From: Phaseolus vulgaris
Lineage: Eukaryota; Streptophyta; Magnoliopsida; Fabales; Fabaceae
Assembly: GCF_000499845.2 (NCBI RefSeq)
Contig: NC_023754.2
Coordinates: forward strand, 30,147,869-30,211,868
Length of the DNA: 64,000 nucleotides
Direction: 5' to 3'
Numbering within the stretch: position 1 is the first letter of the stretch; the number at the start of each line of letters is the position of its first letter. The position numbers and the translations under genes are program-made. This document shows, in pieces, positions 38,714 to 51,672 of this stretch. Below the pieces are notes generated by a model that ran no database searches, had not been told where the DNA came from, and saw nothing but the letters and a program-made list of their open reading frames with translations.

Positions 38714-39070
38714 TACTACAAGAAAATCATGAAATAGAAACTAATTTTTAGAGAGCAAAATAATTAGTTGCAATAGTAACTAAATTAGAAACCATTTTAG
38801 AAACTATATAAAAAATTAGTTTCTAAATTAGTTTCTATTATTGTTATAGTTTCTAAATTTGTATCTAATTAACAACCAAGGTTTTACCTACCAATTATTT
38901 AGTTTCTAAATTTGGTCTCTAAAACCTTGAAACTATTTAACAATATTATAATCTAATTTAGAAACCAATTTTTTTTTTAATTTCTAAAATGATCTCTAAT
39001 TTAGTTACTATTACAACTAATTATTTTGCTCTCTAAAAATTGGTTTTTATTTCATGATTTTCTTGTAGTG
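38714..39070. mobile_element. CACTA-type MITE, copy downstream of peroxidase 2
   Basis: It starts tactacaagaaaatcatgaa and ends catgattttcttgtagtg, giving terminal inverted repeats of the CACTACAAGAAAA class. Inside are alternating 'aattagttgcaatagtaact' and 'ttagaaaccattttagaaac' blocks in both orientations. It is about 357 bp long. The flanking trinucleotides (TCC and TTT) do not match, so no target duplication is visible. It is a close relative of the element at 49465-49840. A probable minus-strand LINE tail lies just upstream (about 38636-38700). Confidence 0.8.
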
Positions 39071-39873
39071 TTTCACGAGGAACGTAATAATCTCACGAGA
39101 ATTGCCGATAAATTAAATGTTAAAACTAATTAATTCGAGAGCTTAATATATTAATATCAAAACTAACGAAAAATGTTTTATTTCAAAAATATTTACAATT
39201 TTTGTAAATTAGAAAATAACTTCAAAATTACTAATTCAAAAACACTTTAATCCTTTTTCTATACTGAAATTTAAGCCTTTATTTTTTGTTTCCAAATTGT
39301 AAAAAAAATTCGCAGCTAATACTCTATACAGACATTTGGGGTTCTATCTGTAAGATAACTATGGTCTGCAATTATGATGTTAAATTATATTCAATGAGCC
39401 AAATCCAATAACTATGACAGCTTCTGTCATTGAATTTGTCTACAAGAAAATGAAAGCTAATATGTATTATTTAAACCTACAGAATTGCACGATCTTCATA
39501 GTTTTTCTTTGAGGTTTTCTCCACCAACATCTGCATTAATTCCAAACAACATTATAGAATAAGAAATTAATTTCCACCAAAATATTAAGTCTCTTACCTG
39601 AAATAATGGACGAAAAGAGAGAGTTATTGTTTGGAACAATGTCATATGTGTGTGTGGATCGAATATTAATTATTCATAACTCCCATGGTGATTTTAAAAA
39701 TGAAAAATAATATGATGTTGACTTTTGTAGTAAAATTATATAAATACGAAAACCATTTTATTTCATTTATTACATGCAAAAAAAGAAATATCCCTTTGAT
39801 ACACTTGCTTACAAAAACATGTACCAAAATATTGCTGGATAATGAGTGTACCCTGTTTGTACGTAATATATAA

Positions 39874-42165
39874 ACGAAATTCTTAATCTTTATCCCACGT
39901 AGAACAAATAGTAATTTACAGACTGGCAAGAATATTACGTTAATCACTAAACATTAAATTTTTTTGATTAATTTTTGTTAATTAAGAATGGAAAAAAGGA
40001 AACAAATGTCTATAATTGAGTTATTGGTTAATTAGGTGCATATATATGCTTTAACTTATTATATATGTCAATGGATAACTTTTTTCTTATTTTATCAAGA
40101 CAAAATTTCATACAAAACCAAATCTTTCATTCTCAATATCAACGCACCATTCATATAGTTCTAAAAATATTTGACTCTATCCTGTTTCTCAATCCGTACT
40201 TTAAAGATATAATCCAAAACAAACAAAAATCAATAAATAACAAATTTAGATACTAAAAATAATTAATTACTAAATTAACTAAATTAGATACTAATTTAAA
40301 AATTAAAAATTTATTAATATCTAAAATGGTTTCTATTATTAATAAAAATTTATAAAATAATTTATAAATTGGTATTTAAATTAGCTACCTAAATTTTAGT
40401 TACTAATATTTTATATTTTTAAACTAATATCTAAAAGACTAATAGAGACTAATTTAAAATATAAAATAATAACTAAGAGTTAGATTTAGATAACCAATTT
40501 AGAAACTAGTTTATAAATTTTTATTAATAATAAAAACTAATTTAAATACTAATAATTTTTTTAGTTTATAAAATAATATCTAATTTACTTAAATAGAAAT
40601 TAATTATTTTAATTTCTAAAATTAATTTTTATTTAATAAGTTTTTTAGTGACTCAACAAGGTAATATTACCCAATAGAACAATGATTTAATAAGTGAAGG
40701 AATTACAAATTAAATCTTTATCATCTTAACATAGTTATCAATAAATATAAATATTACATTTTATTTTTATATTTTTCAATCCACATAATCGACTATGTAT
40801 AACTCTATAATAATTGTATGATATGTGAAGTTACGTAACCGACTATATTTTAAGATAAACTATGTATTGAACACAGTTAAAAATAAGAAAAAATAATAAT
40901 TTTCTTTTCTTATAAATTTAAATGCAAATAATTGGATTGGAATCTAAATCCACGATTTCAAAAAGAAAATATTTTAGTATTTATTAAAATTCATTTGACA
41001 CAGATTTTTAAACTGTTTTTATTTTTCAAAATTCTTTATAAATCCAATATAATTTAAAATCAATGATAAAAAATATATTTTGTGAATACTAAACTTTATT
41101 CAACATGATAACAAATAAAATTATATGATAAAAAAGTTTAAACATAATAATATTTAGTATAAAATGTTTTTATATATAACTCACATATATAAATAAATAA
41201 ACTTTACTTGTTAAATAATATTAATTAAAAATATAAAATATAATTTGATAATATATATATGTACTTCACTCCATTCAATTTATAATTATTAACAACATGA
41301 AAATAAATAAATAAAATAGAATTCTCGACAACAAAAATTAATGTCAACCTTTAGCTAAATTTAATAAATTTTGTATTTGGATTAGAAAAGACCACATTCA
41401 TATTTTTTATCATTCAATTCCACATAGATGGGTTAATACGAAACACGAAATATATATCGTTAATTTGAAATTTGAATTACTTATGATAGAAAATTATTTA
41501 ATATTTTGAATATTGTGAAAGAAAAATTTAATGAATGTAGATAAAGAACTTGAAGTGGATTGCACGCAAGGATAACACACATATAATGAGTTTCAATGTG
41601 CTAGTTTTGGAAAGTTTGGGTGGTGCTTTATTTATAAAATATTTCTTAAATTAATATATAACATTATTTATTAATTATTTTAGATTTTAAATTAGTTAAA
41701 TTATTAGTGATTAATTTGAATTATAAAGTAGTTATTTGAATAAATTTTTATTAATAATAAAATATTTAGATATTACTAATATTTTAGTTTATAAAATAAT
41801 ATTTAATTTAGTTAATATAAATTAATTGATATTTAATGATTTTATTTATGTATTTTTGTGTGATAAGTTATGTGAAAATTGAGATAAATAGATGTAAAAG
41901 TTATTTTGACTCTTAGAGGATTGAGCTTTTTTTTTGCAAGTGGTGGTTTTGAGTCATCGGAATGGAAAAAGGTATACAAATAAGCTTTGACTCAATAACG
42001 AATCTCAGGGCAACGCGGTATGATTTCTACTATTCTTCTGCATAACAATAACAATAACAGTAAAGTCTCTCCGTTGACATACAAAACAAAACCCGTGATT
42101 CCACAGTTCACCACAACTTGCGTTGCATGCACTTTCTTTCTACTAGCCGCCTTTTCTTACTCTTT
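39874..42165 (+). repeat. Duplicated block A (paired with 44716-47526)
   Basis: From 'acgaaattcttaatcttta' onward this interval parallels 44716-47526. Both contain the 'ccacgtagaacaaatagta' stretch, the same MITE relic (about 40225-40650 and 45090-45530), 'cataatcgactatgtataac', 'tgcaaataattggattggaa' and the 'acaaataagctttgact' stretch. The second copy is about 0.5 kb longer because of insertions at about 46400-46900. No genes are seen in the block itself. Confidence 0.85.
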
Positions 42166-42320
42166 GGATTCCGTCGGAGATGCACTTTCACCATTGCTTT
42201 CTGCAAGCTTCTCACGCTTCTCTTCTCATTGCCGGTGCTCCCACTCAGATAACAGCTTTTGCAAACCTTAGTTTAAAAGGATCCATACCAGGTTATTGAT
42301 TATGCCAAAACGCATGCGTG
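42085..42320 (+). pseudogene. Peroxidase exon-1 relic, psi-1
   Basis: The DNA from about 42164 aligns with exon 1 of peroxidase copy 3: the distal-histidine region reads MHFHHCF instead of MHFHDCF, followed by LLIAGA, TAFANLSLKG and VIDYAKT. The catalytic-site Asp after the distal His is changed to His, a cysteine of the GCD motif is lost, frameshifts and stops interrupt the frame, and exons 2 and 3 are absent. A 17-18 bp stretch kept in psi-2 is deleted just before the motif. It is clearly non-functional. Confidence 0.85.
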
Positions 42321-42339
42321 GGACAACATTATCTTCGAG

Positions 42340-42815
42340 ATCCACACCCATAAAACATTAGAGTATTTTATAATATATAAGTGGTGTAAATCTCATATCA
42401 TAAATCACTTTTATGAAGTTGAGTTATGCTTAAAGTCCACTTTTTGTGGTATCAGAACTATTTTCGAGTTTATACTAACGAATATTTGTTACGCTTATCA
42501 TGTCACCCGTTATTGGATCGTTATCCGACTATTTATAATTATATTGTCTCATGCACGAGCTGTTACTCTTAACGTGAGAGAGTGTCTTGAAAATCTCATA
42601 TCAACTAGATATTATAACATTTCATAGTGCAAACCTCACTTCATAAGCCAATTTTATGAGATTGAGTTAAGTTTAAAATTCACTTCTTAACACATTTTCT
42701 TGGAGATTTCCCTCACAACTAAAGATAAAGATATTTCATAGTATATAAGTGGGTCTTATAAACCGGTTTTATAAGATTTACTTAAACTTAAAGTTCACTT
42801 TTTAATATGTTATCA
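42340..42815. mobile_element. TRIM-like LTR relics with a primer-binding-site remnant
   Basis: Three degenerate copies of a short LTR-like repeat with the core 'tatataagtggg', 'aaacctca', 'taagccggttttat', 'gagttag.cttaaagt' lie here. The first is followed by TGGTATCAGAAC (42447-42458), close to the initiator-tRNA-Met primer-binding site TGGTATCAGAGC that follows the 5' LTR of copia and TRIM elements. No coding domains are present. Confidence 0.6.
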
Positions 42816-44715
42816 AAGTTAAATTAGTCTATCTTAACAATTATTTGGGTTGAACTTATCACGCGTTATCCAACTATTATGACATCATCCATCATCCATA
42901 ATATAATTTACGCAGAAGTTGATAACTTGAATTACACTTCTTAATACATTCTTTAGTATTATTACGTGAATAAGATGCAAAATCAATACTTGTCCATGGT
43001 CATAATTTTGGAAGTTTCTCAGTCGACACTTGCATTAATTATAACTCAGATATTTCCATATTGGATAAACTAAAATGTGATGATTTTGATCTTTTCATCC
43101 TTAGAAAATAAATACAGGTTGCTGAATAGACAATGGATTAATTACGAAGCTGGAATTATGGATGAAAATAGACAATTGGTTAGAGTTTTCAATCAACACA
43201 GTGTCTTGTGTATACTCTAATTATTCTGATGATGGTGATTTTCAAGGAGAGAAAAATCACGATCTTGACTTTTGTATGGCTAAGAAAATTGTTATATCTT
43301 TTTTTTTTCATGGATAATAATTTATAGCCCAGAAATATTATATGTATGTACTGATTGCCATATTCACAAATTAATAGATATGAAAGAATTGTTAATATCT
43401 ATACTAATTACTCAAAAAATCAAATAAAATAATATATATGATTAATTGATAATAATGCCATTTAATAGGAACCATTACTCTGATAGAATGTGGCTATTAA
43501 TTTATTACTATTATCGTTAACGAATTGAATATTTTCTATTTGTATGATTTATTTTTTTCATTTCTGAAATAACTGTTTACAAGTATCTGATCTTTATTAT
43601 GACTAATTCTTCACTTTCTTGTTTGAATTTACTAGAAGACTTTTTTTTAAGGCAACCGTTTAAGGATCTCAGATATTTTATAAAATCAATTACAACATCC
43701 AATACTATTATTTTAATATTTTTTTATATAATTTATTTTTAAATTATATTTTATTATACATATTTATTTATAATTTCATTCCACAAAAATTATATACAAC
43801 TCTAAATATTCTCAGAGTATCATTTTTTCTATCTTTAATTGTCATCTCATCAAAGAAATGATGAATAGACCATTAAAAAAAAAAGTTAACCAGAATTTCT
43901 ATAAATTATTTTATTAATTTTAATTTATAAAAAACTGATTTTATTTTTTGTCTAGAAGTATTTGTGAATAAGTTTATCAATATAATTTATCATATCATGT
44001 AAGAAAATAAAGAAAGCACGTATAGTGAAAAGGAGGAAATATTAGAAATGCTATTTATTGGAACTCCATTTGTTACCTCAGTTGAATCTGTTTAATTGGA
44101 GTTTAGCATACTAAAATTTCGGTTTAAAAAGCATATATATTTATTTCAGTATCAGAATGAAATAAGATAGTGTAAAAATAAGATAAAATACTCCTCTACT
44201 GTTTGTTAAAATAATTAAATAAATAAATAATGTGTCATGGTAACAACACGATAGATAATTAATTTTTTGGTGTGCAAGGTATCTTTGTCTAAAAGGGAAA
44301 TACTATTTTCTTTAAGAGGAAAACTTTATTTAAGGAGTTTATTTTACACTTTTCTTCCTGCACCCTATATTCTTTGAAATATTAGAATTATCTTTGATAA
44401 TTTTGGATGATTCCAGAATACGGGTTTAAAGGTATTTTCAGAATAGAGGTTCCATAAGTAAAATGTATTTCTAGAATAAAAAATTTGGAAGGCAAAAACT
44501 CATTATGGAATATTCTTTCTCGAACATATTTTTTAATTTTCAGAATTATAAATCCAAAATTCATAAAATGTTTTACGAAAAGTATGTTCTGAAAATATTT
44601 TGTATATTTTTAAAAGAGTAAAATGGTTTTTTCCGATAATAATAATAGGGTGCAGGAAGCCATTTGTTGGGGTGCAGGAAGAAATAGGATTGCACTTTTT
44701 ATGGTCCAACACAAT

Positions 44716-47526
44716 ACGAAATTCTTAATCTTTATCCCACGTAGAACAAATAGTAATTTGCAGACTGGCAAGAATATTACGTTAATCACTAAACATTAAA
44801 TCCTTTTGATTAATTTTTGTTAATTAAGGATGGAAAAAAGGAAAGAAATGTCTATAATTGAGTTATTGGTCAATTAGGTGTATATATATGCTTTAACTTA
44901 CATATGTCAATGGATAAGTTTTTTCTTATTTTATCAAGACAAAATTTCATACAAAACCAAATCATTCATTCTCAATATCAATGCACCATTCATATAGTTC
45001 TAAAAATATTTGACTCTATCATGTTTTCTCAATCAGAGCCGATAAAAAAAAAGTTTCTTAATCCGAATTTAAAGTTAATTCACAACAACAAAATCAATAA
45101 ATATCAACTAAATTTAAAGACAAAAAATAATTAATTACTATATTAACTAAATTAAAAATAAAAAAATTATTAGTATTTAAAGTGATTTTTATTGTTAATA
45201 CAAATTTATAAAATAATTTCTAAATTGGTATCTAAATTAGCTACCTACGTTCTAGTTACTAATATTTTAGATTCTAAACTTATATCTAAAAGACTAATAG
45301 AGCCTAATTTAAAATATAAAGTAGTAAGTAGATAAAACTTTGATAGTTAAGAGTTAGATACCAATTTAGAAACTATTTTATAAATTTTTATCAATTATAA
45401 AAATTAATTTAGTTCGAATAATTTTTTTACTTTATAAAATAGTCTTCAATTTACTCAAAAATTAATTAATTATTTTAGTCTCTAAAATAATTTTTATTTA
45501 ATAATTTTTTTATAATAATTCAGCAAGAGTAACATTACCCCAATAGAACATTGATTTAATAAGGGAATGAATTACAAATTAAATCTTTATCATCTTAACA
45601 TAGTTCTCAATAAATATAAATATTAAATTTTATTTCTATATTTTTCAATCTACATAATCGACTATGTATAACTCTATAATACTATGATATGTGAAGTTAC
45701 ATAGGCGACTGTATTTTAAGTAAGATAAACTATATATTGAACACAGTTAAAAAATAGAAAAAAAATCATAAAATTGGGTATACTTTATTATTGAACTAAT
45801 TTAATTCATTATAAATTTAAGTTCAAAATTAGATTCAAATCTATATTTTTTTAAAAATAAATTTTTTTTTATAAATTTAAATGCAAATAATTGGATTGGA
45901 ATCTAAACCCACGATTTAAAAAATAAAATATTTTAGATATTTATAAAAAATCATTTTACACAGATTTTTAAACTGTGTTTTTTATTTCAAAAATTGTTTA
46001 TAAATCCAATATAATTTAAAATCATGATAAAAATATATTTAGTGGTACTAAACTTATTCAACATGATAACAAATAAAATTATATGATCATTTAAAAAAAT
46101 ATATAATATTTAGTATAAAATGTTCTTATATATAACTCACATATATATAAATAAATAAACATTACTTGTTAAATAATGTTAATTAAAAATATAAAAATGT
46201 AATTTAATAATATATATATATATATATATATATATTTCACTTCATTCAATATTCTAATTATTAACATGAAAAAATAGAATTATCGACAACAAAAATTAAT
46301 GTGAACCTTTAGTTAAATTTACTGAATATTGTATTTGGATTAGAAATGACGACATTCATATTTTTCATCATTCAATTTCACATAAAAGGGTTAATAATAG
46401 GTTCAAACATGAAATATTTTTTTTTATCAACAATTAAAAATATAATAATAAATAAAAGTATTTGAGATATTTCAACTTTCTTTTAATCACCAAGATATTT
46501 CAACCTTATTATTATTATTATATATATATATATAAAAGATATCTAAAAATTTATATCTATGGTCATATATTACAATAAAATTATGAAATAGAAACTAATT
46601 TTAAAAGCAAAAATAGTTAGTTGTTATAATGACTAAATTATATACTATTTTAGAAACTATTTTTTTAATTTTTAAATTAGTTTATATTATTGTTAAATGA
46701 TTTCTAAATTAGTATCTAATTAGCTTTCAAAGTTTTTTTTATCAAATTTAGAATCTAAATAATTGGTAACCCTCCTACCTTCTTACACAATAAGTATATC
46801 TGAACGAAATATAAAAAAAATTTATATCCAACACGTGTATCTACATATTTTAACTTTTACATTTTTTAAGAACCAAAGAATTTAAACAACCATACATATT
46901 GAACAAGAGCTTTCCTTATACGTGCGTTACATACAACAAAATATTTATCATTGATTTGAAATTTAAATTATTTATGATAAAAAATTATTTAATATTTTGA
47001 ATATTGTAAAAGAAAAATTTAATGAATGTAGATAAAGAATCTGAAGTGGATTGTAAGTAAAGATAAACACACATATAGTACGTTTCAATAGAGCAATGTG
47101 AAGTTTTATTTCTTGATATCTAATATTACTTATTAATTATTTTATATTTTAAATTAATTTAAAATATAAAATAGCTAATAACTAAATTTGAATAATAATG
47201 TAGATAATAATTAAGAAACTAATTTATAATTTTTTTATTAATTTATAAAATAATATTTAATTTAGTTAATATAGTTATTTTTTTATAAATGATTTAATAT
47301 TTAATAATTTTATTGTATTATTTGGATATCGTGGTAAGTTATGAAAATTGAGATAAATTGATGTAAAACCACTTTTTGTGCAAGTTGTATACAAATAAGC
47401 TTTGACTAAATAGATACTCTCATGCCAACGCGTTATCATTTATACTATTCCTCTGCATAACAGTAGACCCTCTCCTTTGACAAACAAAACAAAACCCTCT
47501 CAACTAGACGACTTTTCTTACTCTTT
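44716..47526 (+). repeat. Duplicated block A' (paired with 39874-42165)
   Basis: This copy lies directly upstream of peroxidase copy 3. It contains the degenerate MITE at about 45090-45530, a TA array at about 46206-46234, a partial CACTACAAG-family MITE at about 46570-46760 and a probable minus-strand LINE tail near 46415. It ends at 'acttttcttactcttt', the same point where block A runs into psi-1. Confidence 0.85.
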
Positions 47527-47554
47527 CTCTAATGCTACACTTTTTTATGGATAT

Positions 47555-47795
47555 TTCACATCGACTAGAGATAAAGGATATTTTATTGTATATAAGTGGG
47601 TGCAAACCTCAACTTTATAAGCCGGTTTTATAGAGTTGAGTTAGACTTAAAGTTCACACGCACGAGCTTCTATCTATCACTCTCGACGTGAGGGGTGTGA
47701 TGAAGATTCCACATCGACTAGAGATAAGGACATTTCATTGTATATAAGTTTGTGCAAACCTCAATTTTATGAGTCGATTTTATGGGATTCCACTC
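47555..47795. mobile_element. Two TRIM-like LTR relics upstream of peroxidase 3
   Basis: Both copies read 'cacatcgactagagataa', then 'attgtatataagt', then 'gcaaacctcaa', then 'ttttatg/gag'. They are the best preserved of this repeat in the window and lie 30-270 bp upstream of the TATA box of peroxidase copy 3. Confidence 0.6.
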
Positions 47796-47827
47796 TTTAT
47801 ATCTTCCAAATTTGACTGCACCACTCC

Positions 47828-47835
47828 TATAAATA
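47828..47835 (+). promoter_or_regulatory. Candidate TATA box of peroxidase copy 3
   Basis: TATAAATA in the context 'ccactcctataaatacctt' matches the promoter context of copy 2. It lies 360 nt from the ATG, farther than in copies 1 and 2, because about 240 bp of unrelated AT-rich sequence (about 47870-48110) intervenes. That insert has its own TATA-like motif (gctatataatagc, about 47998), so the real start site is uncertain. Confidence 0.45.
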
Positions 47836-48191
47836 CCTTACCTCGTTCTCATTGCTAAGATTTATTTTATACATTAAGTTTTTACCATTCAGTCAATAGA
47901 TAAATATCTATTATTGTAAAATTTAATTTTTGGATTTGTTAGTCGTGTTATTATTAGTCGTGGCTAATTCTGATATTGTTTAGCTTATTGTGGAAAGGCT
48001 ATATAATAGCTACCTATTCTTCACTATCTCCTATTTTATCTATTTTTTAAAAAGCCTCTCTGCTATTTTTAACACTCATTACATTGCATTCTGCACAACC
48101 AGTAACCTAAACAGATACTAACTATTTCGTATAATCTTGCATTTCATTTCTTTTTGCATGGTACATTTGCAACATTTTTCTCACGAAAATA

Positions 48192-51100
48192 ATGGAGGGA
48201 CGGAGTTTGTCTGCAGTAACGTTTCTTTTGCTTGCTTTGGTGAATGTGAAGGTTGTGCATGGCCAAAGAACGCGTGTAGGGTTTTATGCTAGAACATGTC
48301 CTCGCGCTGAGTCCATTGTTAGATCCACAGTTCAATCCCATGTTAAATCTGATCCTACTTTGGCTGCTGGATTGCTTCGGATGCACTTTCACGATTGCTT
48401 TGTGCAAGGTTGTGACGGTTCTGTTCTCATTGCCGGTGTTGGCACTGAGAGAACAGCTTTTGCAAACCTTGGTTTAAGAGGATACGAGGTTATTGATGAT
48501 GCGAAAACGCAACTCGAGGCTGCATGCCCCGGTATTGTGTCCTGTGCTGATATCCTTGCTCTTGCTGCTCGTGATTCCGTATTTCTGGTAATTAACTCAA
48601 AACCCTATCAACGTTTAAATTTATGTAGTTCAAAAATAGTTAATATTAACATCATAATATATACCTCTGGTAGCAAAAAGCAAGAAATGCTCATTCTTTA
48701 ATGATTTGGCAAGTTGAGCACCATTGACGGGGCATGTGAAAATGAATTAAACTACTCCATGCATAATACATGCAATTTTCTGTATACTTCAAAATAATCG
48801 ACGTATATACTGAATGTGATGAGTCAGAATCTGCTACACCATTGTTCTTCTATCTTGAATTGCGAGATAATGAAAACACCTTGTAAGTATTTGGGTATGC
48901 TTGTAGGGAGTGTCATAAAAGAAGAATTTTATGGGAAGGGGTGTTGGAGAGAGTGAGAAACATGCTAGGAAGATGGAAGGACAAGTACGTTTTGATGACG
49001 GGTCGCCTATGTCTGATTAAGTCCGTCTTGTCCTCTCTCCCTTTGTTTTATTTTTCGCTTTACAAAATGCCAACCATGGTGGCAAAAGAGTTAGAGAGGC
49101 TTCAGAAAGATTTTCTGTGAAGGTGGGGCTCGAAAGGCAGGAAGATAACTTAGGCTTAAAAAGTTTGTGAACCAAAAGGAGCGGGAGGGCTTGGTCTGAT
49201 AGAGATTAGAAAGTTCATTGTGGCTCTTTTAGAGAAGTGGATCTAGCGTTTGGGCATTGGAGAAATTAGCTTATGTAAAGAAGTAGTGGAATCCAAGTAT
49301 CGAAGCTGGAGAAATATAAGGGCTCAGGGGAGTTGTAGGTAGATTCCCTGTGGTGGAGAGATTTGAAGGAAGTCTGGAGGTTTGAGGGTTGGAAAGGGAA
49401 TTTTGATGACAACTTTGTTTGGAAGGTCGAGAACAGGAGAGAGATTAGTTTGTGGGAGGATACACAGTACAAGAAAATTATGAAATAGAAACTAATTTGT
49501 AGAAACCAAAATAATTAGTTGCAATAGTAACTAAATTAGAGACCATTTTAGAAACTAAAAAGAAATTTGGTTTCTGAATTAGTTTATATTATTTTCTATT
49601 ATTGTTAAATAGTTTCTAAATTGCTACCAAATTTAGAAACTAAATAATTGGTAGTTAAAACCTTAGTTGCTAATTAGATACCAATTTAGAAACTATTTAA
49701 CAATAATAGAAAATAATAGAAACTAATTTAGAAACCAATTTTTTTTTTAGTTTCTAAAATGGTTTCTATTTTAGTTCCTATTGTAACTAATTATTTTGGT
49801 CTCTAAAAATTGGTTTCTAATTCATGATTTTCTTGTAGTGACATGGGTGGGGGACAAAGCTCTTAAAGATAAATTTCAGAGGTTATATCAAATATATTCA
49901 TGCAGGACAACCAAGTTGTGGCAAGGAGGGGAGTGGAACAACAATCTAGAGTGAACTTGGAAGATAGGGTGGAGGAGGAGCTTGTTTGATTGGAAAAAAA
50001 CATCAGGAGCAAGAGCTGGATCCGCTTTTAGGGAGGAAGACTTTAAATGATGAAAAAGAGGAAAAGTGGGTTTGGAAGGAAAGTGATGATACAAGGTTTA
50101 CAGTCCAGTCCTCTTATAGAGTTTTTAAAGGTGAGGTGCAGGGGGAAGACTCTGATCTACTCGAGGGGTTCTGGAGGATGAAGTCACAACCAACAACCTT
50201 AGTTACAGCATAGAAAGTGTTGGAAAACAAAATAATGACTAAAGCTAATTTGTTGAGAAGGGAGATTACGGTGGAGAGTAGTACCTGTATGTGTGGGGAG
50301 GATGTGGAAACAACGTCCCATTTGTTTAGTACTTGTAGGGTAGAGTGGCTGGTTTGGTCTGAGTGTTATGTGTGGGTGGGTAGGACAACGGTGGTTCATC
50401 AGGATCCAAAATTGTTGTTTTCACATTTCAGGTTGAACGAGGAAAGCGAAGATGTTAATCGAATTTGGTATTGTGTGTGGGTAGCAGTTATAGGTGAACT
50501 ATGGAAACAAAGAAATAAGAAGGTTTTCAAGAATTGAGGCATAGATCAAATAGAAATCTTCACAATGGCGCATTTGCAGATTTGGTAATGGATTACCTCG
50601 AAGGTACGATTAACATGTTTTTCTTAGTCAGAATGATGTCTAAAACCATTGGTATGCATGAGGTCAATCAATAAAGGAAAGCTTAGAGAGAGAGGTTTGG
50701 ATGAGTAGGGTTGTTTCAAGTTAGAGGTGGTGTTTTTTGTATTTGGGTATGGGTAGACATCGAACTTGCATGTCTTGTGTTGTTTGTTTTATAACTCTCA
50801 ATGCGAGTGGTAAGCTAAAGGATGTCGCTGTATTTATATAAAGGGTTTAGTTATCCCTGAAATACCTCCATTAATATTCATTATTTTTTCTGATAACAAA
50901 AAATTATAATTAACATTTGAGTTTTTTTTGCATGGCAGAGTGGTGGACTGAACTGGCAAGTGCCTACTGGACGCAGAGATGGGCACATATCACAGGCTTC
51001 TGATGTCACTAACTTGCCAGCTCCATTTGACTCTCTTGATGTTCAGAAACAAAAGTTCGCATCAAAGAGACTCAACACTCAAGACCTCGTCACCCTTGTT

Positions 51101-51672
51101 GGTAATTACACATAAAACTTTGTTTACGTACACATGATCATCATTAGAATCACAACATATACAACAATCAATTGTCTTGTCGACCTTTAGATGTCACTTT
51201 TCTTACACCCATTAAAGAAGAGTTGAGAATAGAGATTTAAGAGTAACGAATATATGTATATTTAGGTGGACATACGATTGGTACTACAGCTTGCAAGTTT
51301 TTTAGGTACAGATTGTACAACTTCACTGCAAATGGTGCTGACTCTTCCATCAACCCTTTATTTCTTCGTCAACTAAGAGCATTGTGTCCGCAGAACGGAG
51401 GTGATTCAAACCGAGTAGCTTTTGATAAAGGTAGTGAAAACAGATTTGACACATCATACTTTGCCAATTTGAGAAATGGACGTGGAGTTCTACAGTCTGA
51501 TCAAGCGCTTTGGAATGATCCTTCCACTAAGTTATTTGTACAGGGTTACTTGGCCTTTAATGGCTTGCTTTTCAAGGTGGAATTTGCAAAATCTATGGTG
51601 AAGATGAGCAACATTGAGTTGAAGACTGGGACCAATGGTGAAATTCGCAAGATATGTTCTGCCTTTAACTAG
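48192..51672 (+). CDS. Class III secretory peroxidase, copy 3, with an insertion-swollen first intron
   Basis: Exons 48192-48587, 50939-51101 and 51266-51672 join in phase to 321 residues. The signal peptide ends near [13 protein letters not shown] supplies Arg63 and His67, and GGHTIG supplies proximal His189. LAARDSVFL differs from the SVVL of copies 1 and 2. A YNFTANG glycosylation site is shared with copy 2. The C-terminus is RKICSAFN. The coding sequence has no stops or frameshifts, and the splice sites are canonical (CTG|gtaatt ... gcatggcag|AGT). Intron 1 is 2.35 kb, against 124 nt in copy 2, because it contains a LINE fragment that itself carries a MITE. Expression would depend on splicing these out. 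Confidence 0.93.
48900..50905 (+). mobile_element. 5'-truncated LINE (non-LTR) fragment in intron 1 of peroxidase 3
   Basis: Conceptual translation gives the C-terminal part of a plant L1 ORF2: [19 protein letters not shown] near 49005, then ELERLQ, GGLG.IEIRK-like and ALLEKW segments. After the MITE come [10 protein letters not shown] and a zinc-knuckle (zf-RVT type) motif of the form C-x-C-x8-H-x4-C near 50287-50337, then [10 protein letters not shown]. Stops and frameshifts interrupt it. The 3' end is the 'ttatccctgaaatacctcc' block followed by 'ttttctgataacaaaaaa'. It is a dead 5'-truncated insertion in the same orientation as the host gene. Confidence 0.85.
49465..49840. mobile_element. 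CACTA-type MITE nested in the LINE, ACA target duplication
   Basis: The 376-bp element begins cagtacaagaaaattatgaa and ends catgattttcttgtagtg, flanked by ACA at 49462-49464 and ACA at 49841-49843. Removing the element and one ACA restores the LINE frame E-D-T-W-V-G-D across the site. It is closely similar to 38714-39070. Confidence 0.92.

Larger units (their letters stand above)
42085..44717 (+). repeat. Duplicated block B (paired with 53034-54946)
   Basis: Block B begins at 'aacaaaacccgtgattccac', includes psi-1 and TRIM-like repeats, and parallels B' through 'gtccatgg', 'ataactcagatatttccata' and 'gataataatgccatttaata' to 'tggtccaacacaatac'. At that last point B joins block A', whereas B' joins the FabZ upstream region. 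B carries extra sequence at about 43660-43840 and 44120-44640. Confidence 0.85.

Noticed and set aside
42020..42271. 83-codon ORF over psi-1
   Set aside because: It is in the wrong frame relative to peroxidase exon 1; the DNA is a peroxidase relic, not a new gene.
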